Assembly (NCBI GenBank): GCA_018449595.1
Contig: JAAVUU010000003.1
Coordinates: 705,656 to 769,655 of the forward strand
Source: Rhizobiales bacterium dw_265
Lineage (GTDB): Bacteria; Pseudomonadota; Alphaproteobacteria; Micropepsales; Micropepsaceae
Direction of reading: 5' to 3'
Length of the DNA stretch: 64,000 nt
Shown: piece after piece, positions 16,565 to 24,476 of the stretch
Layout: every line of letters starts with the position of its first letter
Position numbering within the stretch: the stretch's first letter is position 1
The notes under the pieces: generated by a model
What the model was told of the DNA's origin: nothing
The model's input: only the letters and a program-made list of their open reading frames with translations
Databases searched by the model: none
Position numbers and translations under genes: made by a program

Positions 16565-18664
16565 ATGATTTCCAACAGTTACATCAAAGGCGCGGTGAAA
16601 GCGGCGTTGCTGGGAACAGTCGCGGCCCTGGCGCTTCCCTTCGCCGCCCAGGCGCAAACGGCCAGCCCCAACAACGGCATCGAGACCGTGGTGGTGACCG
16701 GCACCTTCCTGCAGTCCGATGCCACCGCCGCCACCAAGACCGACACCCCCATCCTTGTCACGCCGCAGTCGATCTCGGTCATCACGCGCGACCAGCTGAC
16801 GCTTCAGAACCCGCAGGACATCGGCCAGGCCATCGCCTATTCCAGTGGCGTGTCGCCATCGGAGTTCGGCTTCGATCCGCGCTTTCCGCAATTCCAGATC
16901 CGCGGCTTCAACGAATTCTATGGCGGCATCTATCAGGATGGCCTGCGCCTTCCAGCCAGCGACTTCATTGCCCCGCTGCTGGAGCCTTACGGGTTGGAGC
17001 AGCTGGAGATCGTGCGCGGCCCGACCTCCGTGCTGTATGGCCAGAACAATCCTGGCGGCATGATCAACCTCACCACCAAGCGGCCCACCGACGGCACCTT
17101 CGGCGAAGCGCAAATCCAGATCGGCAGCTATGACCGCTATGATGGCCGCATCGATTACAACACCCCGTTGACGGATGACGATTCGGTGCTGGGCCGTATC
17201 ACCGGTCTTTACCGCGAGGCAAACACCCAATATCCCAACGTCCCCGACGATGAATATTACCTGGCGCCGTCCCTGACCTGGAAGCCGCGCGAAGGCACCT
17301 CCATCACGTTCCTGGCCAGTGTGCAGCGTGTCTCTGGCGGCGAGTCGGACGAATATTATGCAAAATATCTGCTGCCGCCGGGCTATCCCCAGTCGGTCTA
17401 TCAGGGCGATCCGAACTTCGGTCACTCCACCCAGCGCGGCTTCTCGATCGGCTATATGCTGGACCAGACGCTGAGCAGCAACTGGTCGCTGCACCAGTCC
17501 TTCCGGTACAACGATTCCGAAGACGATCTCATCGTTGCCAATCCCGTCACCTTCGACACCGCCACCACACTGCTGATCGATGCCGAACATCTGCATGAGA
17601 CGATGGATAGCATCGCCCTCGACACCAATGTGACGGGAAAGGTGGCGACTGGCCCTGTGTCGCACACTCTCATCTTCGGCGTGGATTATCTCAACTCGCC
17701 CTTCTCCAGCACTCAGTATGACGACCCGGCGCCGGACGCCAACTATTTCAATCCGGTCTACACCCTTGCGCTCCCCCTGCCGACGGATGTCACCTCGGCG
17801 ACCCACCAGGGCGCCAGCCAGGTTGGCCTTTATGCGCAGGACCAGATGCAATATGGCGAGCACTGGTTCCTGACCGGAGGCTTGCGCGAGGACTTCACCA
17901 ATCAAAGCACTGCAACCATCAGCGCCGCCACGGCGAACCAGAACAACAATGCCCTGACCGGCCGCGTCGGCCTGGTCTATCTGTCCGATATCGGCCTAGC
18001 GCCCTATATCAGCTATTCTACCTCCTTCGTGCCGCAACAGGGCACGGACTTCTCGGGCAACGCCTTCCAACCCCTGACGGGCAAGCAGGTGGAGGGCGGC
18101 ATCCGCTATATGCCCAAGTCCGGCTGGATCTCGTTGACGGCGTCCGTCTACAAGATTGATGAAGAGAATGTTCTGAGCGCCGATCCCGATCCCGCCCACA
18201 TCGGCTATCAGGTGGAGACCGGCGCTGAACGCTCGAAAGGCTTCGAATTCGAAGGTATCGTCACGCCTTTCACCGGCGCCAATATCACCGCCGCTTATAC
18301 CTATGACGATGTGCGGATCACCAGAAGCACCGATCCCACCCAGCTCAACCACCAGCCCGGCAATACACCCGCGACGCAGGTCTCCCTGTTCGGCGACTAC
18401 ACTCTGCAGGACGGCTTGCTGCGCGGCTTTGGTGGCGGCGTTGGCATGCGCTACACCGGCCCCAGCTACGACGGCCCGGACAATGTCTTCCGCAATGGCA
18501 GTCAGACCTATTTCGATGCCGATACCCATTATGCGTTCGACCAATGGCGTGTCGCGCTCAACGCCACCAATCTCACCGATAGTCACACTCCGGTCTGCTT
18601 CGGCGGCGTATGCCACTTCAGCCGCGACCGTACTCTCATAGGCTCGATCACCCGCACCTTCTGA
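16565..18664 (+). CDS. TonB-dependent siderophore receptor
   Basis: 699 residues from ATG 16565, preceded by GGAGGGG. A signal peptide (AALLGTVAALALPFAAQAQT) is followed by the TonB box region (IETVVVTGTFLQ). The plug domain (PQSISVITRDQL, QIRGFNEF, VRGPTSVLYGQNNPGGMINL) and a long beta-barrel ending in a terminal phenylalanine (SITRTF) complete it. The architecture is that of ferric-siderophore receptors of the outer membrane. It is divergent from the PepSY gene with a Fur-like site between. The ligand is unknown. This iron cassette looks like cargo inserted among element genes. Confidence 0.95.
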   Translation: MISNSYIKGAVKAALLGTVAALALPFAAQAQTASPNNGIETVVVTGTFLQSDATAATKTDTPILVTPQSISVITRDQLTLQNPQDIGQAIAYSSGVSPSEFGFDPRFPQFQIRGFNEFYGGIYQDGLRLPASDFIAPLLEPYGLEQLEIVRGPTSVLYGQNNPGGMINLTTKRPTDGTFGEAQIQIGSYDRYDGRIDYNTPLTDDDSVLGRITGLYREANTQYPNVPDDEYYLAPSLTWKPREGTSITFLASVQRVSGGESDEYYAKYLLPPGYPQSVYQGDPNFGHSTQRGFSIGYMLDQTLSSNWSLHQSFRYNDSEDDLIVANPVTFDTATTLLIDAEHLHETMDSIALDTNVTGKVATGPVSHTLIFGVDYLNSPFSSTQYDDPAPDANYFNPVYTLALPLPTDVTSATHQGASQVGLYAQDQMQYGEHWFLTGGLREDFTNQSTATISAATANQNNNALTGRVGLVYLSDIGLAPYISYSTSFVPQQGTDFSGNAFQPLTGKQVEGGIRYMPKSGWISLTASVYKIDEENVLSADPDPAHIGYQVETGAERSKGFEFEGIVTPFTGANITAAYTYDDVRITRSTDPTQLNHQPGNTPATQVSLFGDYTLQDGLLRGFGGGVGMRYTGPSYDGPDNVFRNGSQTYFDADTHYAFDQWRVALNATNLTDSHTPVCFGGVCHFSRDRTLIGSITRTF

Positions 18665-18927
18665 GGAAACACCAGAACGGGGATGTCACGCCGCCGGACC
18701 TTTGTCGCGGCCGCGCTTTTGATGGACCTTTGCACCGACGAACTTCTTCTGGTCACCACATGCGCTTGTACGCGGCAAGTCCACGGGGATGTGTGCGCCT
18801 GGCGACGGCGGAAAGGTTCCTGGCCGGGATCAGCCGGAGGGTGTCGGCTGAGATCCTTCCAGCTTGAGACGGAGGAGATAGCCCTCTTCCTTCTCGGCAA
18901 ACGTTTTGAGAGGAATAGCTGACTAGG

Positions 18928-19221
18928 CTACCGATTTCTTTCCCGCTTCGGGCGCGGAGGGTCGGATCCCCTCCAATCACCTTGATATTTTCTAGCCGCC
19001 CGCGCCGAGGCGGTAGGAGAATTGCAGGGAGAGGACATTGGCGTCGGCCTGAGTGGTTCCCCGATAAGAGCTTCCAGCGCCTGGTCGAGTTCCCGATCCA
19101 GCATCGTCTGCTCCGCAATGGCCTTCTTCAACTCTGCCGTAATCGCGGCCCGCTCGCGGCGCGGGATGCTGTTTCTCAATTCGGAATGCAACTGTTGAAT
19201 GTGATCGTAAAGCGTAATCAT
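18928..19221 (-). CDS. small helical hypothetical protein
   Basis: 97 residues from ATG 19221, with AAGGAGATCACG as ribosome site. Residues 1-60 are strongly helical (ITLYDHIQQLHSELRNS, RRERAAITAELKKAIAEQ, LDRELDQALEAL), and the tail is basic and disordered. I know no function; similar short proteins occur on alphaproteobacterial plasmids and integrative elements. A perfect 14-bp palindrome lies directly upstream of its ribosome site. Confidence 0.65.
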   Translation of the reverse strand: MITLYDHIQQLHSELRNSIPRRERAAITAELKKAIAEQTMLDRELDQALEALIGEPLRPTPMSSPCNSPTASARAARKYQGDWRGSDPPRPKRERNR

Positions 19222-19233
19222 CGTGATCTCCTT

Positions 19234-19247
19234 CTGTCTTAAGACAG
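19234..19247. promoter_or_regulatory. perfect palindrome upstream of the gene at 18928
   Basis: CTGTCTTAAGACAG is a perfect 14-bp palindrome touching the ribosome site of the minus-strand gene. It could be an operator or a translation-blocking hairpin. Confidence 0.4.
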
Positions 19248-19328
19248 GAGCGCTGCTTTCCTGCCGGGCGGGCCGGGTCAAGGGATCGCGGGCCTTTGCC
19301 CGCGACCGTTTGGCGATGGGGGCAACGA

Positions 19329-19388
19329 TTTTTTCCGGCGTGGCGCGGTCGTGAAAGAGCGGACGCGGTGTTCATGCGCCGGAAAAAA
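19329..19388. repeat. inverted repeat with 12-bp perfect arms
   Basis: TTTTTTCCGGCG (19329-19340) and CGCCGGAAAAAA (19377-19388) are exact complements separated by 36 bases. With Ts outside the GC arm it could end transcription in either direction. Confidence 0.6.
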
Positions 19389-19459
19389 TGGTGGGGCCCC
19401 GTCGTCCCTTGAGGCGGTTCGATCCGGCGGGGTAGAATGGGATTCCTGAAGAGGCCCTG

Positions 19460-19494
19460 ACGACCATTATGGGCTCGACGCCCATAATGGTCGT
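19460..19494. repeat. inverted repeat with 14-bp perfect arms
   Basis: ACGACCATTATGGG (19460-19473) and CCCATAATGGTCGT (19481-19494) are exact complements with a 7-base loop CTCGACG. No T-run follows, so an operator or recombination site is as likely as a terminator. The stretch 19222-19680 holds no other gene. Confidence 0.6.
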
Positions 19495-19679
19495 TCCCTT
19501 CGCAAAGGCGGCCGCATCTCGGCATAGCGCGAGCCTGTGCGGGCATCCTCGCGGGAGCCGATCGTCACCCGGCTGGGCCGAGACCGCGCAAGCGGGCTCG
19601 GTGGAGCATGGCTGACAAGCCATGCGGAATAGAGCGCGACCACGGCGCAGCCGGGGCCCGCCCACATACCATCCTATTC

Positions 19680-20087
19680 CTGGACCTCAGTGCCGCCATC
19701 TTTGAGACGCTTAAGCAAAGGAAGAAGCAGATTTTTCGCGCAGTGCCCGTTCCTCGCTCCTTGATTCCGTTACTAACGATGTGCGGAGTTGGAAAGGAAG
19801 GACGCCTATAGTCTTGGGGACGAACGAACGGCTGGAAGGTGGTCAAGGCGTGATAAAAAAGCGCGTATTGCCGAGAGCCTGTGTAAGCCCAAGGCACTCG
19901 TCATGCGTTCACTGTCGAAGCCGGACAGAAGGGAATTCTCCTTAACATTGTCCAACGGTGGTTGGGCCATGCGCGCATTGAGACGACTACCATTTATGCA
20001 AGCGCGATTGGAGATGAGGAACGCAATTTGGCCCGTAAAGCTTGGAGTTCTCTCGAACTTGCGATTTCCGAACGCACAGATCGCTAG
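19680..20087 (+). pseudogene. tyrosine recombinase (integrase), degenerate C-terminal half
   Basis: Pieces of a tyrosine recombinase can be read in shifting frames. They include AAIFETLKQRKKQIFRAVPVP, then RTNGWKVV near 19830 preceded by a TAG where tryptophan is expected. After one more frame change comes RHAFTVEAGQKGILLNIVQ, RWLGHARIETTTIYASA and DEERNLARKAW to a TAG at 20085. The LGHxxIxTTxIY box holds the catalytic tyrosine. Stops and frameshifts make it non-functional. It marks an earlier integration event inside the element. Confidence 0.8.
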
Positions 20088-20117
20088 AATTTATTCTGCG
20101 TAATCAAGCAACCGAAT

Positions 20118-20636
20118 TCATCCCACTACGGGCACTCCTTTCACCGAGGCCAGACCATTTGGATGGCGACGAGCGAAATTCTCATAGTTTTTCTTGAAGG
20201 TCTCCGTTTCTTGAACCGTATCAAGCCATAGCTCGCAGCCTTGCATAATCTCTTCGACGAATCGGTCTATTTGGATTAAAAACGTGTCGTTATGAATCTC
20301 GCAGTAGTGAATCGAGTAGTTGGAATAACCCGGTTCAACGAACACGATTCTCGTCGGTCTTGGCTTTTGAGATTGCGCGAATTTGCCTTCATGAAGCAGA
20401 CCGCAGCGAAAAGCGTAGCACTCTTCACCAGTGAAAGGATTATCTCTGCCCCGCATTTCTCTCAGCCTGGGGCGAGCCCAATTGTTATACCAATCGGCAT
20501 ATCTCTTGCCAGTTGTTAGGCCGGTTTCTGCACTCAAGGCTGCGGCCATATCTGGAATTGCGAGCGCGCTGATAAGCGCTACGTAGTAAAGGCCCGCATC
20601 CAAAGCCTTTCGCGTTTGAGAGACGAGATCACGCAA
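20118..20636 (-). CDS. hypothetical protein, mainly helical
   Basis: 172 residues; the frame opens after a stop and the likely start is TTG 20636. The N-terminal third is helical (QTRKALDAGLYYVALISALA, IPDMAAALSAETG). The middle has aromatic and cysteine residues (GEECYAFRCGLLHEGKFAQ). The pattern, including CGLLHEG, is reminiscent of HEPN-like domains, but I cannot assign a family. It lies next to the broken integrase and has lower GC than its neighbours, consistent with cargo. Confidence 0.55.
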   Translation of the reverse strand: MRDLVSQTRKALDAGLYYVALISALAIPDMAAALSAETGLTTGKRYADWYNNWARPRLREMRGRDNPFTGEECYAFRCGLLHEGKFAQSQKPRPTRIVFVEPGYSNYSIHYCEIHNDTFLIQIDRFVEEIMQGCELWLDTVQETETFKKNYENFARRHPNGLASVKGVPVVG

Positions 20637-20678
20637 TTGCGGTACTTCTCATTCCCAGATGGTGGTCGGATTATGTCG

Positions 20679-20873
20679 CTATCGTCTGGGACCAAATTCG
20701 TACATTTGAGCCTTGTAGGCAAGATTGGACCACTGGGCCGGTTCATCTGCCCGCCAGTGAACAGAATACAGCAAATTGTTCAGGCGCCGGAGTTCACCCT
20801 CAGTCCGCAGGGGGGCTGGTCTCGACTTCTCCTGACCGACTGCGACGAACCAAAACGCGCCCAGAGCGGCCAT
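20679..20873 (-). CDS. possible small protein
   Basis: 64 residues from ATG 20873 with plausible composition (ALGAFWFVAVGQEKSRPAP, LRRLNNLLYSVHWRADEPA) and one weakly hydrophobic N-terminal helix. No family recognised and no strong ribosome site; it could be chance. Confidence 0.3.
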   Translation of the reverse strand: MAALGAFWFVAVGQEKSRPAPLRTEGELRRLNNLLYSVHWRADEPAQWSNLAYKAQMYEFGPRR

Positions 20874-21033
20874 GTCCGCCGTCAAAAGCGGTCATTCAGC
20901 CGAAGTCCCCCTGACTGCGGCGATCCGACTACGGAATGGATCAAAGCACGCAGCGCCGAATGTCCCATGGCTTGCGGACCCCGAACGACGTCCTTGGGGG
21001 CGCGTCAGATAACGAAATCAAGAGAGCCAAGAA

Positions 21034-21057
21034 GCCCGGCGGCAACAGCCGCCGGGC
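21034..21057 (-). terminator. terminator-like hairpin after ssb
   Basis: GCCCGGCGGC (21034-21043) and GCCGCCGGGC (21048-21057) form a perfect 10-bp stem with a 4-base loop, 15 bases past the ssb stop on the minus strand. The tail there begins TTCTT, only moderately T-rich. Confidence 0.65.
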
Positions 21058-21071
21058 CTTCGGCGCCCGGC

Positions 21072-21476
21072 CTAGAACGGGATTTCGTCGTCGATCTCGT
21101 CCCGGCCGGTCGTGCCCTCCTGGGCGGACTTGGGGCGGCGGAGGAATTCGACGGTCTCCGCGATGACCTCGCAGCCGTAGCGCTTGACGTTGTCCTTGTC
21201 CGTCCACTCGGAATAGTGGAGCCGGCCCAGAACGAACACCTTGGTGCCCTTCTCGCAATACTGCTCCACGGCCTTGGCCTGGCCGTTGAAGCAGGTGACG
21301 CGGTGCCACTCGGTGTCCTGGACACGCTGGCCGTCCTTGTCGAGGACCGGCTTGCCGTCGTGGTAGCGGGGACGCGAGGTGGCGAGGCTGAAAGTGGTGA
21401 CATGGGTGCCGTTATTGGTGTGGCGGCTTTCAGGGTTTTTGCCGATATGGCCGAGAAGAATGGCGATGTTCTGCAT
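21072..21476 (-). CDS. ssb: single-stranded DNA-binding protein
   Basis: 134 residues from ATG 21476 with the OB-fold pattern: NIAILLGHIGKNPESRHTNN, FSLATSRP, EWHRVTCFNGQAKAVEQYC, GTKVFVLGRLHYSEW. The acidic tail DDEIPF is the partner-binding end of bacterial SSB. Short element-borne SSBs of this kind protect single-stranded DNA during conjugative transfer and replication. It is monocistronic, with a structured GC-rich leader upstream and a terminator downstream. Confidence 0.95.
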   Translation of the reverse strand: MQNIAILLGHIGKNPESRHTNNGTHVTTFSLATSRPRYHDGKPVLDKDGQRVQDTEWHRVTCFNGQAKAVEQYCEKGTKVFVLGRLHYSEWTDKDNVKRYGCEVIAETVEFLRRPKSAQEGTTGRDEIDDEIPF

Positions 21477-21588
21477 GATCAAGTCTCCGTTCGCTTTACC
21501 GGGGGACCATCCCTCCGGCGAGACCCGGCCAAGTCCGTCGCGGGACGCTGGCAACCGACAAAATCCAAATAAAAAATGTCGGCTTGCC

Positions 21589-21650
21589 CTCTTGGGCCCG
21601 GAGTGGTGCGGGCAGGCGCTTCAGCGCCAACCCGGTCCGGAGCCCAAGAG
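21589..21650. repeat. nested inverted repeat upstream of ssb
   Basis: CTCTTGGGC (21589-21597) pairs with GCCCAAGAG (21642-21650), and inside it GGCGC-TTCA-GCGCC (21615-21628). A cruciform-prone element similar in style to those at 19329-19494 and 24281-24355. Confidence 0.5.
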
Positions 21651-21676
21651 AGTTGCCACGCGCCCCCCGAACGGGC

Positions 21677-21826
21677 TTAGGGGATCGGATAGTCGGAGGG
21701 ATCGACATCCGGTGAGATGCAGGCGGGATTGGAATGCGAACCGTCATTGTCGGCATCGGTGAGTACCTCCGAAGTAGGCACATCGTCGCCAACCCTGGCG
21801 TCTTGCAAGACCGCCACAGCGTTCAT
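21677..21826 (-). CDS. possible small acidic protein
   Basis: 49 residues from ATG 21826: MNAVAVLQDARVGDD, SEVLTDADNDGSH, ending DVDPSDYPIP. The composition looks protein-like and the frame is clean, but there is no ribosome site and no known relative. Offered as a weak candidate. Confidence 0.25.
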   Translation of the reverse strand: MNAVAVLQDARVGDDVPTSEVLTDADNDGSHSNPACISPDVDPSDYPIP

Positions 21827-21898
21827 CGTGCAAAGACAAGCGGTAGCGTGCAATCGGCGGATCTGGTTCGCCGATGCACCGCCAGCCGTCAGGCTAGG

Positions 21899-22351
21899 TC
21901 AGGCCGGAGAGTGCGTTTGCGGAAGGGTAGGGGTGCTTTCGTAGGTCACGATCCGCTGCCAGGACAGGACGCCGATGTAGAGCGCTGCTGCGATCGCCGC
22001 CGTCTGCTGCCACCCGCCCGCCAAGCCGGCCATGGCCGCGATCTGTAGGCCGGCGAAATAGCCGATGGCCGCGCAGGGCGCCGCGAAGGCCAACGCCACG
22101 ATCCCGCGCAAGGCGACCGAGCGAGACCGCTTGAACAGTTCATGCCAGGCGACATAGACGCAAATGGCCGCAAGCAGCCCGCCACCCAGGGGCACAAAGA
22201 TGCCGGGCTGGTGACGGTAAAGACCGAGGAACACCAGCAGGCCGACCCAGAAGGGCATGGCGTAAACGGCGAGTTCGCGGATCAACATCCACGCGAGATA
22301 CAGGAAGAGACCGCCACCAAGAACGAAACCAATTGCCAGCATGACATCCAT
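21899..22351 (-). CDS. integral membrane protein of unknown function
   Basis: 150 residues from ATG 22351 with about four membrane helices (VMLAIGFVLGGGLFLYLAWML; VYAMPFWVGLLVFLGLY; FVPLGGGLLAAICVYVAW; GIVALAFAAPCAAIGYFAGL). A final amphipathic stretch and a polar tail follow. The frame extends upstream to 22486, but that part is not membrane-like. I know no function; such proteins recur among alphaproteobacterial conjugative-element genes. Confidence 0.65.
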   Translation of the reverse strand: MDVMLAIGFVLGGGLFLYLAWMLIRELAVYAMPFWVGLLVFLGLYRHQPGIFVPLGGGLLAAICVYVAWHELFKRSRSVALRGIVALAFAAPCAAIGYFAGLQIAAMAGLAGGWQQTAAIAAALYIGVLSWQRIVTYESTPTLPQTHSPA

Positions 22352-22501
22352 GCCTTTCGCCGCGGGATTGCGACGGCATGAAAATAGACTGATCCGCGGA
22401 TCGGCCAAAATCAATTTTGCGAGGTCATGCGCAAAATATCGCCGTTGCAAAAGCTGTGCCTGCCGCCCGGTGAGTAGAATCCCCAATGCGCGCAGTTGAG
22501 G

Positions 22502-22900
22502 TCACGCAAATGGATTGGCAATGCGCAACCGGCTATCGATGACCATGCCGTGTTGCATATCTTCGGACCATAGTGTGTCAGACCCGGCGGCCAGAGCGGT
22601 TGCGATCATCAGGGAATCATAAATGCCCAGGCGATGCCGTTCGGCAATCGCGAGCGCCGTGTCATGGGCAGGAAGGTCGACCGGCACGACGTCCCGCAGG
22701 ACGGCCCGCAACGAGGCGAGTGCCAGCTTGAGTTCGATCCAGTCCATACCGAGCTTGCGCCGGCCGATATTGGCGAACTCGTTCAGGCCTTGGACGCTGG
22801 TGATGCAATCGCCGGCGAGGAGTTCCTGGGCCCTGGCTGCCCGCGGGTCGTTGGTGAAGGCGTAGATCAGGACATTGCTGTCCAGAAACTCAGCGGGCAT
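22502..22900 (-). CDS. vapC: PIN-domain toxin, VapC family
   Basis: 132 residues from ATG 22900. PIN acidic residues are visible: D7 in FLDSNVLIYAF, E in GLNEFANI, D in GIYDSLMIATALAA, and the SED of TLWSEDMQHG. VapC toxins are Mg-dependent ribonucleases held inactive by VapB. Its start overlaps the end of the antitoxin gene by 11 bases, the normal VapBC order. It probably helps keep the element in the host. Confidence 0.9.
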   Translation of the reverse strand: MPAEFLDSNVLIYAFTNDPRAARAQELLAGDCITSVQGLNEFANIGRRKLGMDWIELKLALASLRAVLRDVVPVDLPAHDTALAIAERHRLGIYDSLMIATALAAGSDTLWSEDMQHGMVIDSRLRIANPFA

Positions 22901-23120
22901 TGGCTTCGTCGCGGTCGAACTTCCAGTCGGGGGGGAGCTGCTTGGCGAAAGACCGGATACGGTCGAGCGCCTGGGCGCGGGCCCGGTTGCGGGCGATACC
23001 AAAGCTGCGGGCACCGGCGACGTGAACCTCGACATCGTCGCCGTCCTTCAGCTGAAGTGCTTCGACGACGGCGCTGGGAAGGCGGATTGCGAGGCTGTTG
23101 CCCCATTTGCTGACCTGCAT
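22890..23120 (-). CDS. vapB: AbrB-type antitoxin, VapB family
   Basis: 76 residues from ATG 23120. The N-terminal swapped-hairpin DNA-binding domain is clear (QVSKWGNSLAIRLPSAVVEA, LQLKDGDDVEVHV), and the C-terminal part (AKQLPPDWKFDRDEANA) should wrap the toxin. The upstream palindrome at 23135-23155 is the likely autoregulatory operator. Confidence 0.9.
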   Translation of the reverse strand: MQVSKWGNSLAIRLPSAVVEALQLKDGDDVEVHVAGARSFGIARNRARAQALDRIRSFAKQLPPDWKFDRDEANAR

Positions 23121-23134
23121 GGTGGCCTCAAATG

Positions 23135-23155
23135 ATATACATATGTAATGTATAT
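23135..23155. promoter_or_regulatory. VapBC operator candidate
   Basis: ATATACAT (23135-23142) and ATGTATAT (23148-23155) are exact complements with a 5-base spacer, 14 bases upstream of the vapB start. AT-rich palindromes at this place are the usual binding site of VapB/VapBC complexes. Confidence 0.65.
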
Positions 23156-23206
23156 CCAAGGCGGGCGACGGTCAATCCCACCAGGTGGGCGATGCGGAGA
23201 TGGGGC

Positions 23207-24142
23207 TTACGCCCCACCCCGCTTGAGCCGCAGGGGCGAGAAGCCGTGCAGGCGATGCACCTCGCGCGCCAGGTGCTCCTGGATGCCGGTGCCGTCGCAG
23301 ATCACGGCGCCGCGGAGGTTCTCGCGCAGGATCGCGTCGTTGCGCTTGAAGGGCGCGGCGTTGCCGAAGCGGCGTTCGGGCTTGAAGGGGATGGCCGTCA
23401 CCTTGCGGCTGCCGGCCCAGCCCACAGCGATGATGTCGGCGCCGTGGATGTTGGCGGTGTGGAGCAGCACCATGTCCGGATACTTCGCCTTCACCTTGTC
23501 GAGCGCGTCCCAGATCAGCCGGTGATTGTCGAAGTCGAGCCCGCCGCTGAAGGCGATCAGCGCTCCGGCCGGAATGAGTACCTGGGTTTCTGCCCGCTGC
23601 TTGGCCCGCACGAAGTCCCGGCTGGCGACCACCGAAGCCGTCATGGTGCGATGGTTGACCATGGAGCCCGTGAACGGCCGCCAGGGCGTACCAAGGATCT
23701 GCTCGTAACGCTCGGCGGCGAGGTCGCGGAGTTGCTCCATGCCGTCGCGGCGGTCGAGGAGCACCTGGCCGTCGGCGATAAGGCGCTCGATCTCGACCGA
23801 CCGGATCTCCGAGCCATCCTGGTACTTCTGCGAGGCCTTCTGCGCATCTTCGTTCTCGTCCAGCTTGCGCTGGACCCGGTCGATGCCGCGGTGGAAAAGA
23901 TTGACCGCGCCCCAGAGGAGATCGGACAGGTCGGGAGCGAGGCGCGTGTCCTGGAGCGTGGCGGCGAGGCCGTCGAACATCTCGGCGATCGCGCCCTGCA
24001 TTTCGGCTTCCTCGGGAAGCGGGCGGGCGTCTTCTTCGTCGTAAGTAGGTCGATAGCCGGTGAGTTCGAAGGCTTCCATGGCCTCGGCGGTGGGGGAAGA
24101 GGTGTGTTCGGGTTCGTAATCGTCGTCGTGGCGGTTCGTCAT
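23207..24142 (-). CDS. DUF2493 domain protein
   Basis: 311 residues from ATG 24142. The first half is acidic and helical. The second half carries the DUF2493 domain, which resembles the SLOG/DprA-like Rossmann fold: ALIAFSGGLDFDNHRLIW, MVLLHTANIHGADIIAVGWA, VTAIPFKPE. SLOG-type domains bind nucleotide ligands or DNA. This family is a regular member of alphaproteobacterial integrative-element cores, but its role is unproven. A GC-rich hairpin leader precedes the start. Confidence 0.85.
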   Translation of the reverse strand: MTNRHDDDYEPEHTSSPTAEAMEAFELTGYRPTYDEEDARPLPEEAEMQGAIAEMFDGLAATLQDTRLAPDLSDLLWGAVNLFHRGIDRVQRKLDENEDAQKASQKYQDGSEIRSVEIERLIADGQVLLDRRDGMEQLRDLAAERYEQILGTPWRPFTGSMVNHRTMTASVVASRDFVRAKQRAETQVLIPAGALIAFSGGLDFDNHRLIWDALDKVKAKYPDMVLLHTANIHGADIIAVGWAGSRKVTAIPFKPERRFGNAAPFKRNDAILRENLRGAVICDGTGIQEHLAREVHRLHGFSPLRLKRGGA

Positions 24143-24280
24143 GGGTGATCTCCGATGAGGGGGACCGCGCGACGCTCGCGCGGCCTTCACGGCAGTCGGA
24201 AGCCGGGGCCGGGCCGGGTCCGCACCCGAGGCCATGCGAAAAACCCAACAAAAGCGTGGCCGACGGCGAAGACGGCGAAA

Positions 24281-24355
24281 GGCGCGGCTATTTTGCTTCG
24301 CGCTGCAAAGCGTCCCCGCATGACCCGCGGGGACGCGGCGGAAAATAGCCGCGCC
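24281..24355. repeat. nested inverted repeat in a 334-base gap
   Basis: GGCGCGGCTATTTT (24281-24294) and AAAATAGCCGCGCC (24342-24355) are exact 14-base complements. Inside, CGTCCCCGC and GCGGGGACG (24311-24335) also pair. The surrounding gap 24143-24476 holds the DUF2493 leader and no gene. Confidence 0.6.
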
Positions 24356-24476
24356 CGCCGTTGCGGACCCGGTCCGGGTCTGGCCCGATCCGACGCTCTC
24401 TGAAGGCCGTGCGTCCCGCGCGCTCTGCCCCAAAGGCAAGATCACCCGCGAAGCGATACGGCGGCGAACCCGAACC

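Noticed and set aside
16562..17905. 447-residue minus-strand frame opposite the TonB receptor
   Set aside because: The plus-strand receptor is unmistakable, and the antisense frame shows only Val/Gly/Arg-rich repeats.
18683..18922. Possible 79-residue plus-strand protein after the TonB receptor
   Set aside because: No ribosome site and erratic composition. The 260-base gap has no supported gene.
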